A DNA stretch of 64,000 nt from Nitrobacter sp963807355 (GTDB taxonomy: Bacteria; Pseudomonadota; Alphaproteobacteria; Rhizobiales; Xanthobacteraceae). Both the position numbers and the translations under genes were made by a program. Below are positions 18,126-31,092 of this stretch, piece by piece. The stretch's first letter is position 1. Each line of letters starts with the position of its first letter. Location of the stretch: positions 1 through 64,000 of the forward strand of contig CAWEBX010000014.1 in the NCBI GenBank assembly GCA_963807355.1. Reading direction: 5' to 3'. The notes beneath the pieces were generated by a model. The model had not been told where the DNA came from, searched no databases, and saw nothing but the letters and a program-made list of their open reading frames with translations.

Positions 18126-19067
18126 CTAAGCGTCTTTCAGATAGTAATTCGCTTGCTTGCCAAGCGCGATGCGACGCAGGATTCGCCGCATCGTCATCGA
18201 GGTTCGCAACGGGCGGACCGCCGTCGTCCCCGCTCGATAGAACGCCAGCTTCACGCCATCGAATGCAGGCTGAACGCCTGGCGGTTTCTGTGGCCAGCCG
18301 AGACCGCGCAGCATCGAATTGAGGAAGTGCAGGTCGTTGGCGCGGCGGACCTCGCGCGTCTTCCAGGTAATGGCCATCGAAATCGAGTGCGATCCCGCGG
18401 TGCGTACCCAATGCGGCCATTGATAAGGCACGAAACAGCCGTCACCGCCGAACATGTGGAATTCGACACCGCGCGGCGCGAAACTCTCATCATATCTCAG
18501 ATTGCGGTGTTTCGTCATTGAACGCTCGATCTCGTCATCCGATACGAGGCGGCGGTCCGTGTTGTCGTAAATCGTGAAGAATTTTTCGCCGTGGATCTGG
18601 ACGAAGAAGTTGTCCTCGCTGTCGAGATGAAACGGCGTCGTCGAATTCGGTGATGAGACGAACAGAAAGCCCTCGATCTGTTCAAATCCGGCGTCGCTCA
18701 AGCTGTCGAAGCTGCGCGCGCGCGCGACCGATAGCAGTGCGTCCTCGATCAGGCGGCGATACTCCGGCGCGTTTTCCACGCGTTTCAATACCATCCAGGC
18801 ACCAGCGGTTTCGATCCGCTTCACCACCTCGACCGGATCGAGGTCTACCGTCGGGATCGCATCGGGATCCTGGCTGATTGCGACCTTGCCGGAATTGTAT
18901 TCGATCAGGTCACGCGGCAGCTCGGCAGCCAGTTGCGCGATGCGCGGCAGCGTCAACAGCGGATGTCCCGCAAGCCTGTGCCGGATCGCGAAGGGCTTGA
19001 GTGGGAAGTCGCGTCGAAGCGCTTCGTTGGCCGCGGCGATGACCGGCACATGTGCGGAATCATTCAT
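18126..19067 (-). CDS. cupin/JmjC-like oxygenase family protein
   Basis: The 313-residue protein has the iron-binding HxD in STTPFHLDSEDNFFVQIHG and a distal His in YQWPHWVRTAG, the facial triad of JmjC/cupin-8 2-oxoglutarate oxygenases. FFTIYDN and MAITWKT are strands of the double-stranded beta helix. These proteins hydroxylate proteins or small molecules; the target here is unknown. Its ATG overlaps the stop of the GNAT gene by 4 bases, so the two are translationally coupled and probably act on the same pathway. Confidence 0.8.
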   Translation of the reverse strand: MNDSAHVPVIAAANEALRRDFPLKPFAIRHRLAGHPLLTLPRIAQLAAELPRDLIEYNSGKVAISQDPDAIPTVDLDPVEVVKRIETAGAWMVLKRVENAPEYRRLIEDALLSVARARSFDSLSDAGFEQIEGFLFVSSPNSTTPFHLDSEDNFFVQIHGEKFFTIYDNTDRRLVSDDEIERSMTKHRNLRYDESFAPRGVEFHMFGGDGCFVPYQWPHWVRTAGSHSISMAITWKTREVRRANDLHFLNSMLRGLGWPQKPPGVQPAFDGVKLAFYRAGTTAVRPLRTSMTMRRILRRIALGKQANYYLKDA

Positions 19068-20290
19068 GCGTTTTTCTCTTGACGTTCGCGGAGGACGTGG
19101 ACGACGCGGCGTGCGGGCTCGCGTAGTAGCCGGCGCAGCAAGATCGCCGCTTTTGCGAGCGGAACGGCGGGATCGCCGCGGCGAAGCGGGATCAGCACGT
19201 CGCCGATCGCAAGCCGCCCGCGCCAGATTGGGTCGATCATCGGATGCCCCGGATTTGCGGTGGAATCCGCCAGAGTGATCGCGGGGTCGGCGCAGAGATG
19301 GCGCGTGAGATCGAGCGTCAACTGCACGCCGGGTGAAAATTTCGCGAAACGTTCGTCAACGCCGAGCTTGAAATAGAATGCGCGGTCCTGGTGGCGCAGC
19401 ACGACTGCCGCTGCCACAGGCGTCGGACCGGCGTGCAGGGTTACGATTTCACACTGGCCTCGCTTGGCGAGTGCCGGCGCGGCGCGGCGGATGAAGGCCG
19501 CATCGCCGCTATGCTGGATCAATGCGGTCCCCCGCTGTGCCTTCCAGCCGCTGGCCTCCAGCGCGAGGAAGGTTTCAAGCGCTCGCGCGACGTCGGCGGT
19601 AGAGCGCGCGACCTGAAATGACACCTCGCCATGCTCCGCAAGACGATTGCGCTGGCGCCGCAGCTCCTTGAGCTTCTTGACGCCCAGCGCCTCGCGCAGC
19701 GTTTCTTCCGCCTCGCGGGTGGCGTCGAGGCAGGCGCGCACATGGCCATGCAGCCTATGCGGCTTGAGGCCGTCGTGTTCGAGGGCTGTCGTGATGGCTT
19801 TCATGGCGGCGCCGTCGAGCGCGATGTTGCGCAGAATCAGCGCGCGTTGGCCGAGGGCACGTGCCTCGCGCAGCAGCGCTGCTGCGGCTTGATTCGCGAG
19901 GCCGTGGTCGAGCAGCGGCGTGCAAAGCGTTCCGTAAGGATCGGCGCTGACCAGAACGGGAAGTGGAATCCGGTAGGCTCGCCAGGCGGAGATAACAGGG
20001 ATCAGGCCGATGAGAGTCTCCGAGCCCGATTTGCCAGATAAAAGGTCCGAACGCGCCGTCAGCGCCGACGCGTTGGTCCGGTCGCGCGCCGAGGCGTCGA
20101 GCGCCAGCTCCCAATCCGCGAGATAGTAGCCGTTGGGTTCGACAGCACGGTCGGCAAGTGATCGCCAACGGCTGGGATCGAGCGTTGCAAGGGCCGCGGC
20201 CCCGCGGCGTGTTGCGCTTGCAGACGGGCGTGCCGTGAACCCGCGTCTCGATGAACCACGAGCCGGAGCCCAGTTAACAATATCGACCAT
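19064..20290 (-). CDS. GNAT-family N-acyltransferase, FemAB/CelD type (Acetyltransf_6)
   Basis: The 408-residue protein has the FemAB/CelD-like arrangement: a degenerate N-terminal GNAT half, then a helical stretch (KKLKELRRQRNRLAEHGEVS) and the C-terminal GNAT core (VAAAVVLRHQDRAFYFKLGV, then FSPGVQLTLDL with the acyl-CoA loop position). Relatives are involved in cell-surface or polysaccharide modification. It is first in a two-gene unit with the overlapping cupin gene. The specific substrate cannot be seen. Confidence 0.82.
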   Translation of the reverse strand: MVDIVNWAPARGSSRRGFTARPSASATRRGAAALATLDPSRWRSLADRAVEPNGYYLADWELALDASARDRTNASALTARSDLLSGKSGSETLIGLIPVISAWRAYRIPLPVLVSADPYGTLCTPLLDHGLANQAAAALLREARALGQRALILRNIALDGAAMKAITTALEHDGLKPHRLHGHVRACLDATREAEETLREALGVKKLKELRRQRNRLAEHGEVSFQVARSTADVARALETFLALEASGWKAQRGTALIQHSGDAAFIRRAAPALAKRGQCEIVTLHAGPTPVAAAVVLRHQDRAFYFKLGVDERFAKFSPGVQLTLDLTRHLCADPAITLADSTANPGHPMIDPIWRGRLAIGDVLIPLRRGDPAVPLAKAAILLRRLLREPARRVVHVLRERQEKNA

Positions 20291-20759
20291 GTACGCAATC
20301 CCCGTTCGCGGTGGCCATGAGGTGACAGGCGCGTAGCGGCGCCTCGGTGTTCATGGAGGTGGAGGTTATTTGCAACATTCGAAAGAATGCGTTGGCCGTT
20401 ACACTTGTTTTTGACCAAAGAATTAACCGTGCATTCACCTTGCCTGAGACTGACGTTCAGTTGATCGCCGTTTCTTCCCGGCGTTCTTGACGGTGTGCCG
20501 CCAAAGCCGCAGGGGCAGCAGATCGTGGCCGCTGATCGAAAGCGCCTGCCTTGCAATCGTTTCTACGCAGCTATCGGCCATCCTGTGGTCTGCACCACAG
20601 GCAAAATGCGAACAGGCCCTAAACCTGCCAAAGCGGTAGAGAGGACGTGGTTCGACCGACCGGCGAAGGTCGAATTGACATGCGACACATGCGCGCGTGA
20701 TGAACTAACGCGGCCGGTGAATCGACAACGGTTGGAAGAGATTTGCGCGGAGCTATTCC
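20291..20759. other. intergenic region upstream of divergent GNAT and caspase-like genes
   Basis: About 470 bases with no gene I can support. It must hold both divergent promoters. No palindrome or known riboswitch is evident. Confidence 0.35.
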
Positions 20760-22194
20760 ATGACATTTTCAATGATCCGCTCGATCGTTTTCGGGGCGAT
20801 CGCTGCGATGGTGCTGACCGCGCATCCGGCTGCTGCGGAAAACCGACTCGCGCTGGTGATCGGTCAGTCGGCCTATCGCGCAGTGACGCCGCTGCCAAAT
20901 CCCGCCAACGACGCCAGGGCTATGACCCAGATGCTTGGCGACGCCGGTTTCGAAGTGCTGACGGCCTCCGACCTGTCGCAGACCGAAATGCGCGAGAAGG
21001 CCGGGGAATTCGCGGCAAAGATCGCAGAGAAGGGCCCTGACACCATCGCGCTGATTTTCTACGCCGGTCATGGCTTGCAGGTCGATGGCGAGAATTTCCT
21101 GGTCCCGGTCGATCTCGATCCAAAGCGCGAAGCCGATATCCCGCTGCAGGCGGTTCGCCTGAACGACATCATAAACACGCTGACATCGGTTCCGAGTTCG
21201 CATGCGGATCGTTCTTCTCGACGCGTGCCGTAATAACCCGTTCCCCGCGATCAACAAGACGGTGGGACACGGTCTCGCTATCGTCGATGCCAAGGTGGCC
21301 GCGCCCGGCACGTTCCTGTCGTTCTCAACTTCGCCGGGTGCCGAGGCGGAAGACGGCACGGGCGCCGACAGCCCCTACACGACCGCGCTGTTGTCCGTCA
21401 GCCGGCAGCCGGGACTTTCGATCGAGGAAGCCTTCAAGCGTGTCCGCCTGGAAGTCAACAAGATGACGAATGGCCGCCAGACTCCCTGGGACAGTTCCTC
21501 GCTGTTCCAGTTTTTTCCCGGAGCATCCGAAGCCGCGTCTCCTGCCGTTTCCAAGAGCAAGCGGACGGTCGCGGAATGGCGCAGTGAGCTGAAAGGCAAG
21601 ACCGCTGAGCAAGCGCACGAGCTGATTGTTGGCGATGGCAGCGACCAAGCCTATGAGGCGTTCCTTGGCCTCTATGCTGACTCGCCGCTCGATCGGGAGG
21701 CGCGGCAGTGGCTCGATCGTCACCGGCGTATGGCGGCCTGGAGCAGGACGGTCCTCGCCAATACGGCGGGCGGATATCACGCCTTCCTCGCCGACTATCC
21801 CGATAGCGATCTGACGCCGACGGCACGCAAGCTGGAGGAGCGTCTGCGCAACCGGCCCGACAATCCGGCCGTGGCGGTGGCCGCTGTTACGGCCGGCCCG
21901 ACCTGTCCTTGCAGCGCGCCGTCGCAGGAGCCGAAGAAGAAAGCCGAAGCGCCGCCAAAGAAAAAACAAGCCAAGCCGTCCCGGCGTGGGGAGGCGCCTC
22001 CACGCCAGCGTCATCGCGAAGCGGACGATGTTTATGTCGACGACGTGCCGCCTCCGCGCAGCTACGTACCGGTGCCGGTGCCCTCAATCGGCATCATCGG
22101 TGGTTTTGGCGGAGGAGGGTTCGGACGCGGCCCGGGCGGGTACGGCGGTTCTGGCCGGGGTGGAAGCATAGGCAGTCCAGCGGGCCGATTTTAA
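20760..22194 (+). pseudogene. secreted caspase-like (peptidase C14) protein, single-base frameshift
   Basis: The start gives a signal peptide (MTFSMIRSIVFGAIAAMVLT, cleavage near AAAEN). The caspase p20 domain follows: RLALVIGQSAYR, the catalytic His in FYAGHGLQVDG and, after the break, the catalytic Cys in IVLLDACRNNPF. Removing one C at 21201 joins the two parts as SVPSSMRIVLLDAC, so the gene is one base from intact. Beyond residue about 260 are a helical region, a Lys/Pro-rich linker and a Gly-rich tail. Rhizobial genomes carry several such periplasmic caspase-homologues of unknown target. Confidence 0.85.
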
Positions 22195-22382
22195 GGACGC
22201 ATTCGGCAAGCACCGGTCGCGATCGGCGCCGGCCAGTCCCAAGGTTCCCTCACAACGAATGATACGCTCGAGCCATTGCCGGGCGCATCACTCGTGTCTC
22301 GAGACTCACGGCGTTTTCGAGCGGTGAGCCGCTTGAAACCGAAAGGATCTGGCGTTTATGCTATCCGCTGTGGGGAGGAGTT

Positions 22383-22673
22383 ATGATGAAGATTCTACGC
22401 GCATCCATGCTCATGGCGGTTCTGGTGTCGGGGCCGGCTTTCGCCCAGGCGCCGCATTTCAACATGATGGCTGACGGGCCTGGAAAGACGCCGGAGCAGA
22501 TCGAGAAACAGAAGGCCATCGAAAAAGCTTACAAGGACACGCTGCGGAAGATTCCCGATGCTGCGGGAGTCAACGATCCCTGGGGAGGCGTGCGAAACGA
22601 GGGCCAGCCCAAGGCCAGCGCCAAAAACAAGGCAAAGTCCAGGATAGGGGCCGCAGGCGGCACGGCAAACTAG
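22383..22673 (+). CDS. small secreted hypothetical protein (96 aa)
   Basis: The ATG at 22383 follows GGGGAGGAGTT. A signal peptide (MMKILRASMLMAVLVSGPAF, cleavage near FAQA) is followed by GKTPEQIEKQKAIEKAYKDT, a charged helix, and a Pro/Gly/Lys tail. The KTPEQIEKQKAIEKAY helix recurs in small periplasmic proteins of this bacterial family; function unknown. Confidence 0.7.
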   Translation: MMKILRASMLMAVLVSGPAFAQAPHFNMMADGPGKTPEQIEKQKAIEKAYKDTLRKIPDAAGVNDPWGGVRNEGQPKASAKNKAKSRIGAAGGTAN

Positions 22674-23245
22674 CTTGCCCGGCGGCTTTCATCTTCGAAT
22701 GGTGGACAACTGGGACGCCTCGTAATACGCTCCTCGGTTCCCCATCCGCGCCGTTTGGCGACTGGGTGCCATGACAACAACGTCACCTGAGCGGAATATG
22801 ATCGCCCGGTGACGTTGCGTCCTAGACTGGGCAGTGCAATCCCCCAGCCCTTTCTCTGTCTCTGCACCGCGGCAAAGGTTCAAACTGCGTCTCCGCTGAA
22901 GGCAGATGAAAAATGCTACATTTTCCAACCTAGCTGGATGAAAGCTTCTGTGTTGCGGTCCAGATATAGGAGATTTTCCGACCTGTAGCTTATCGAGGCT
23001 CACCCAAGGCCGTCGAGAAAACGGATTTCCTTAAACCGGTGTCTGCCGCCGATGAGGCGGACTTCGCCGCAGGTTCAGGCGCTCCCCGATCGTTGCCGGT
23101 CATGTCGGTCCCCTTCGCGCTGCTCATGCGAGCCCGCGGCCAGGGGCGGCTGCTGATTCGGCGAGCGGACCATCAATTGGAAAGTTTTGATTAAGATTCG
23201 GCGCTCATTCTACTCAAATCTGTTTTGCGTACCGGGAGAAACATC
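22674..23245. other. intergenic region with no supported gene
   Basis: About 570 bases. I see no gene, repeat or RNA I can support. Short frames on both strands lack ribosome binding sites and family features. Confidence 0.3.
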
Positions 23246-23347
23246 ATGCTGACCACCGAACCTGGTTTGGCCCGGAATTTTCTCAATATTGCGCTGGGCG
23301 GCTTCGGCGTGCTTGTCGCGGTGCTGATTGGGGTAGCGCTGAGCTGA
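23246..23347 (+). CDS. 33-residue single-pass membrane protein
   Basis: The ATG at 23246 follows GGGAGAAACATC. The product starts MLTTEPGLARNF and ends in one long hydrophobic helix (GFGVLVAVLIGVALS). Too short for most gene callers. The clear ribosome binding site and helix support it; function unknown. Confidence 0.45.
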   Translation: MLTTEPGLARNFLNIALGGFGVLVAVLIGVALS

Positions 23348-23428
23348 GACACCTGCAAGATATCCACGGCCGGCCAAGGGCAGCAGATTTGTCCGGGTGC
23401 CATAGCTCAATCGACTGGAGCAACCGAC

Positions 23429-23878
23429 GTGGGTAACAGCAGCGGGTTGGACAAGGGATTGATGGCCCTGATCCAGAACGTTTTGGGGACGCGCCATAAC
23501 GCGCCCCTACCTGAGGCCGAACTTCCCGAAGACAACCCGCGCACTTTATCGGAATCTCATGGCGCTGAAACCTCGCCACAGCCGGAGGCAGAGGGTCCGG
23601 TTGAAGAAACCGCCGCAACGCCGCCGGATCAGCCGGAGAGCTACGACCGCCGCAAAACCGCCGACGAATTGGCAGGCATCATTCTGAAGGCGCTGCAAAC
23701 GCTTGACGGCGCGCCGGCTCGTGGATTCGTGGTGACCGTTTACGGCGGAAACCCGTGGAATGCGATGCTGACGATCAAACCGGAAGCCGGGCCGATCGCC
23801 GATCCGGGCCTGTGGCGCGCGCGTGTCCGGGACATGGCTGCGCGGTTACGTCAGGACTTCGATCTGGCGGAGATGTAA
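23429..23878 (+). CDS. hypothetical protein, acidic linker plus small alpha/beta domain (149 aa)
   Basis: The frame opens with GTG at 23429 after TGGAG. An N-terminal helix (GLDKGLMALIQNVLG) is followed by a 50-residue Pro/Glu-rich linker and a compact domain (GFVVTVYGGNPWNAMLTIKP then RARVRDMAARLRQDFDLAEM). The Trp-containing strand and terminal helix suggest a folded unit. I do not recognise the family. Confidence 0.55.
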   Translation: MGNSSGLDKGLMALIQNVLGTRHNAPLPEAELPEDNPRTLSESHGAETSPQPEAEGPVEETAATPPDQPESYDRRKTADELAGIILKALQTLDGAPARGFVVTVYGGNPWNAMLTIKPEAGPIADPGLWRARVRDMAARLRQDFDLAEM

Positions 23879-23928
23879 CGGCCGAACAGAGCAGGTGGCC
23901 TATCAGGCGCGCCCGCGTTGTGGTCCGG

Positions 23929-24018
23929 TTAAGGCCGCGACCAGTAGCCGTCAATCGCGTGAGCCAGGAAAATGCCGGCGCTCATAATTCCAAAGACGGC
24001 AGTAATTGCTTCCAGCAT
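23929..24018 (-). CDS. 29-residue membrane peptide
   Basis: The minus strand gives MLEAITAVFGIMSAGIFLAH then AIDGYWSRP, one hydrophobic helix with a conserved-looking short tail. Similar tiny proteins (ending in a 'FDAY'-like tail) are remembered from rhizobia. The ribosome binding site is weak. Confidence 0.4.
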   Translation of the reverse strand: MLEAITAVFGIMSAGIFLAHAIDGYWSRP

Positions 24019-24219
24019 CGTACTTAATCCTGCTACCCAGCGACCGCCAGCAAATGCAAATCGCGTTGCACAGTCAAAAGGATTTTGGCGGCGCGGCCGA
24101 CTCCATGTCGTGCTGATGATTTCCGGCAACACCGCTGACCTTGTCTGTATCCGAATGCCGGGGTAACCGTAGGAGTTGAGGCGCGCATCAAGGCGGTTTA
24201 GGCTTGTCGATCGCCAGAT

Positions 24220-24386
24220 TTAGACAATGACGGGTTGGATTCGATCGGCATCGAGGGTCGAATTGGAAAGCAGCACACCCTTGCAACCTGCGAGGATAGC
24301 TGCCGTGACGTCGTCGATCTCGCGTGCATTGATCCAGCGCGGATGTTTTCGCCGGCGACGTTTTTATATGCCGAATGCTTGGCCAA
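24220..24386 (-). pseudogene. small hypothetical protein, one-base frameshift
   Basis: It starts MAKHSAYKNV and, if one base is restored near 24350, continues RRRKHPRWINAREIDDVTAA and GCKGVLLSNSTLDADRIQPV. Without the repair the frame becomes Ser/Arg-rich nonsense. The first 23 bases overlap the 3' end of the membrane peptide gene at 24364-24495, so they are probably co-translated. Confidence 0.4.
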
Positions 24387-24495
24387 TAGCCCTTGCCAAG
24401 GAAAAGCCGGCCCGGGTCAGGGTGCCGTGATTGTAATTTGTATCCCATTGATTGATTGCGATCAGCACGATCGCCAGCACCAGGATCTTTTTCAT
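24364..24495 (-). CDS. 43-residue membrane or secreted peptide
   Basis: The product is MKKILVLAIVLIAINQWDTN then YNHGTLTRAGFSLARAIGQA, a typical basic start, one hydrophobic helix and an amphipathic tail. It may be a small signal-anchored protein. It overlaps the next small gene. Function unknown. Confidence 0.45.
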   Translation of the reverse strand: MKKILVLAIVLIAINQWDTNYNHGTLTRAGFSLARAIGQAFGI

Positions 24496-24592
24496 CACGG
24501 TAAGCTGGCACCAGACTCTTAAGATCGAATTAGGAGAGGATTTTCGCGATCGGATAGGGGCGCGAATAACGCGAAGTGAAGAACTGAAAGAT

Positions 24593-24610
24593 GCCGCCCA
24601 CTGAGGCGGC
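24593..24610 (-). terminator. hairpin after the 24.6-kb small gene
   Basis: GCCGCC and GGCGGC form a perfect stem with a CACTGA-type loop, the same design as the hairpin at 3701-3718. On the minus strand it lies just past the stop of the small gene and is followed by ATCTTTC. Confidence 0.4.
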
Positions 24611-24611
24611 C

Positions 24612-24767
24612 TTAATTCTTGATGCCGCATTTAAGGGCCGCTTTCTCCGCCTGCATGGATTCGATGGCAGCGCGCATGGTAGCTCGGCTGAGAGAGTCCA
24701 AGTCAGGAGCAGCAAACGAGCGAAGCTGGGCAATCTTCCTGTCGATGAGTTCACACTTCTCGCACAT
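24612..24767 (-). CDS. 51-residue hypothetical protein with N-terminal CxxC
   Basis: The start at 24767 follows GGGGACGGCCA. The product begins MCEKCELIDRKIAQLRSF and is otherwise helical (SLSRATMRAAIESMQAEKAA) with a late Cys. It could bind a metal. The frame could start at 24806, but the shorter start has the better ribosome binding site. Confidence 0.5.
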   Translation of the reverse strand: MCEKCELIDRKIAQLRSFAAPDLDSLSRATMRAAIESMQAEKAALKCGIKN

Positions 24768-24875
24768 TGGCCGTCCCCGCTGGTTGTAGGCGGGAGCGTG
24801 AAGCACTCTCAGTCACCGATAATAGCCACAGATCGTGCGGTGATGGCTGATAAACGATCAGGTCTGCATTTGGTT

Positions 24876-24939
24876 CAAAATCAAACCAGGCCACTCCCAA
24901 AATCAAAATAGGCCACTGAGGGTCGAAACGGGCCAGTAC
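24876..24939. repeat. three imperfect 20-base repeats, likely IS21-family end remnant
   Basis: CAAAATCAAACCAGGCCACT (24876-24895) and CAAAATCAAAATAGGCCACT (24898-24917) repeat with a 22-base period; a third, weaker copy around TCGAAACGGGCCAGT follows. Multiple terminal repeats of this kind are found at IS21-type ends. No transposase gene is adjacent. Confidence 0.4.
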
Positions 24940-24952
24940 CCATCGCTAAAAA

Positions 24953-24967
24953 GAACATATTGCGAAC
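24953..24967. promoter_or_regulatory. LexA (SOS) box upstream of recA
   Basis: GAAC ATATTGC GAAC matches the alphaproteobacterial LexA site GAAC-N7-GAAC exactly. It lies 93 bases before the recA start. A further GAAC at 24971-24974 extends the pattern. Confidence 0.85.
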
Positions 24968-25059
24968 TTAGAACAAATGAGGTACGTATTCTCCATCCGA
25001 TCAACCACGGCGCCATTCGTTGTCCCGCCCGCGAATCCCGTTCATAAGGAGCCCGGCCT

Positions 25060-26151
<1,092 letters not shown>

Positions 26152-26562
26152 GTCTTTCGTTCCCACGGAAGCACAAGCGCGCTCGATGATGTTGATCGCC
26201 GCGTTTTCCACCGAACACGGACGTGTCCGGGGCAAGCCGAAGACCATTTTTCTGTCGAGAACGCTTAGGCCGACCGGCTATAGCGTTTTCGAGCGAAGTG
26301 GATACCGGTTCGCGTGAAGAAAACGCGTAATATCAAAAAGACTCTGAGGTGAGTTTCCAAGACCCCGGGCTTGTGCGAGTCGGGTTGGTGCGATCCGCGA
26401 AGACGGGAATCTTTCGTGGAAATCTATGTCGCGCCTCTTGGAAGAGACGGGCGCTGTGGATGTTGAGTTGCCGACATCCCCAGCGTCCGCCATTGCCATT
26501 CTTCGTCCCTTTCTCAATGGGGGAAGGAAGAGAACGCTGAGTGGAAAACAGCCTGTGATCTT
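26152..26562. other. intergenic region between recA and gcvP
   Basis: About 410 bases between convergent genes. Apart from the dispersed repeat at 26278-26328 I see no gene. Confidence 0.4.
26278..26328. repeat. dispersed repeat, copy 1
   Basis: CTATAGCGTTTTCGAGCGAA begins a roughly 50-base unit ending GAAGAAAACGCGT. A second copy is at 34240-34289. The ends are partly complementary (GCGTTTTC and GAAAACGC), so each can form a hairpin. Confidence 0.75.
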
Positions 26563-29427
<2,865 letters not shown>

Positions 29428-29503
29428 TTGAAAGGCTCCTTAGATGCCTGAATAAAGTTATGAATGCGTCATGCCGGGCTTTGTGCCAGGCAGGATAAAT
29501 TGC

Positions 29504-29869
29504 TCACGCCGTGTGCGCCTTGTAGGCTGCCTCGTCCATCAAACCTTCGAGTTCGCTCTTGTCGGCGATCCTGAGTTTGAAGATCCACGCCTTACCTTCT
29601 GCGTCGGAATTGACCAGTCCAGGTTCTGCGCCGAGTGCGTCATTGACTTGCAGGACTTCACCCGTAATCGGCGCATAGACGTCTGAAGCCGCCTTGACCG
29701 ACTCGACCACCGCCGCGGCTTCGGTCTTCTTAAGCTGGCGTCCGACTTTCGGAAGCTCGACGAAGACGACGTCTCCAAGCTGTGACTGCGCGTAGCCTGT
29801 AATGCCGATCGTTGCAGTATCTCCCTCAATGCGGAGCCACTCGTGATCGGTGGTATACAAAACGGTCAT
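29504..29869 (-). CDS. gcvH: glycine cleavage system H protein
   Basis: The 121-residue lipoyl carrier shuttles the aminomethyl group between P, T and L proteins. The lipoyl-lysine is in VVESVKAASDVYAPITGE. It starts MTVLYTTDHEWLRIEGD and has normal length. It lies 9 bases after gcvT and 76 before gcvP on the same strand. Confidence 0.96.
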   Translation of the reverse strand: MTVLYTTDHEWLRIEGDTATIGITGYAQSQLGDVVFVELPKVGRQLKKTEAAAVVESVKAASDVYAPITGEVLQVNDALGAEPGLVNSDAEGKAWIFKLRIADKSELEGLMDEAAYKAHTA

Positions 29870-29878
29870 GACAAATCC

Positions 29879-31042
29879 TCAACGCTTGTAATTGTGTGGA
29901 ACGAAAGGCATCGCGCATACCCGCAGCGGCAGCCGTTGTCCGCGCACGTTTGCAAAAACGAGACCGCCCGTGGCGGCATGTGAGACCGGCAAATAGCCCA
30001 TCGCAATCGGCGCGTTCAGGCTCGGCCCGAAGCCGCCCGATGTCACCGCGCCAATCGGATCGACGGAGCTTGCATCAGCGAACAGCAGCGCGCCCTCGCG
30101 CACGGGGGCGCGGCCTTCCGGCCTCAGCCCGATGCGGCGGCGCGGCGCACCTTGCTCGAATTGGGGCAGAATGACATCTGCGCCGGGAAAACCGCCCGCG
30201 CGCACGCCACCGTTCCGCCGGCTTTTTTGCACGGACCATTCCAGCGCGGCCTCGACCGGCGTTGTCGTTTCGTCGATGTCGTGACCGTAAAGGCAGAGGC
30301 CGGCCTCGAGTCGCAGACTGTCGCGAGCGCCAAGTCCGACCGCCATCACGTTGGGATCGTCAAGCAATGCCGAAACTACGTCCTCGACCTGAGTTGCGGG
30401 AATCGAAATTTCGAAACCGTCCTCGCCGGTGTAGCCCGAACGTGAGACCAAGCAGTCCACGGTATCGCCAGCGATTCGCACCCTCTGCGCCCCGGCATCC
30501 ATGAAGCGCATCGCCGGCGCTTCAGGACATATCTTCGCCAGTACGGACGCCGCCTTCGGACCCTGCAGCGCGACCAGCGCGCGGTCCGCCAGAACCTCGA
30601 TGGTGCAGACTTCGGAAAGGTGCTCGCGCAGATGCGCTTCGTCGGCGGCTTTGCAGGCGCCGTTAACGACCAGGAATAGGTGGTCGCCAAGATTGACCAC
30701 CATCAGGTCGTCGAGTATGCCGCCGGCCGCATTGGTGAACTGGGCATAGCGCTGCCGTCCCGATGCGACCGCCACGATATCCTGCGGCACCAGCCGCTCT
30801 AACGCCAGCGCGGCGTCCCTGACGTTGCCGGATTTCGGCCGCAGCGCGATCTGGCCCATGTGCGAGACATCGAAGAGGCCAGCTCCGGCGCGGGTATGGA
30901 GATGTTCCTTCAGCACGCCGGAGGCGTACTGCACCGGCATGTCATAGCCTGCAAACGCAACCATCTTGCCGCCCTGTGCCCGGTGGAGGGCGTGCAGGGG
31001 CGTTTTTTGCAGGGTCGGCGCTTCGGAAACATGCGTCGCCAT
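29879..31042 (-). CDS. gcvT: aminomethyltransferase, glycine cleavage T protein
   Basis: The 387-residue enzyme releases ammonia from the H-protein intermediate and forms methylene-tetrahydrofolate. Recognisable parts are KMVAFAGYDMPVQYASGVLK, GLFDVSHMGQIAL and YTGEDGFEI with the folate-binding acids. It is first in the operon, 50 bases downstream of the riboswitch aptamers, so glycine directly controls the whole unit. Length is normal. Confidence 0.96.
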   Translation of the reverse strand: MATHVSEAPTLQKTPLHALHRAQGGKMVAFAGYDMPVQYASGVLKEHLHTRAGAGLFDVSHMGQIALRPKSGNVRDAALALERLVPQDIVAVASGRQRYAQFTNAAGGILDDLMVVNLGDHLFLVVNGACKAADEAHLREHLSEVCTIEVLADRALVALQGPKAASVLAKICPEAPAMRFMDAGAQRVRIAGDTVDCLVSRSGYTGEDGFEISIPATQVEDVVSALLDDPNVMAVGLGARDSLRLEAGLCLYGHDIDETTTPVEAALEWSVQKSRRNGGVRAGGFPGADVILPQFEQGAPRRRIGLRPEGRAPVREGALLFADASSVDPIGAVTSGGFGPSLNAPIAMGYLPVSHAATGGLVFANVRGQRLPLRVCAMPFVPHNYKR

Positions 31043-31092
31043 CAGGGGTCCTCGTGGTTAACAGGGAAAATTCCCTGAAAACCTGTAGAAAC

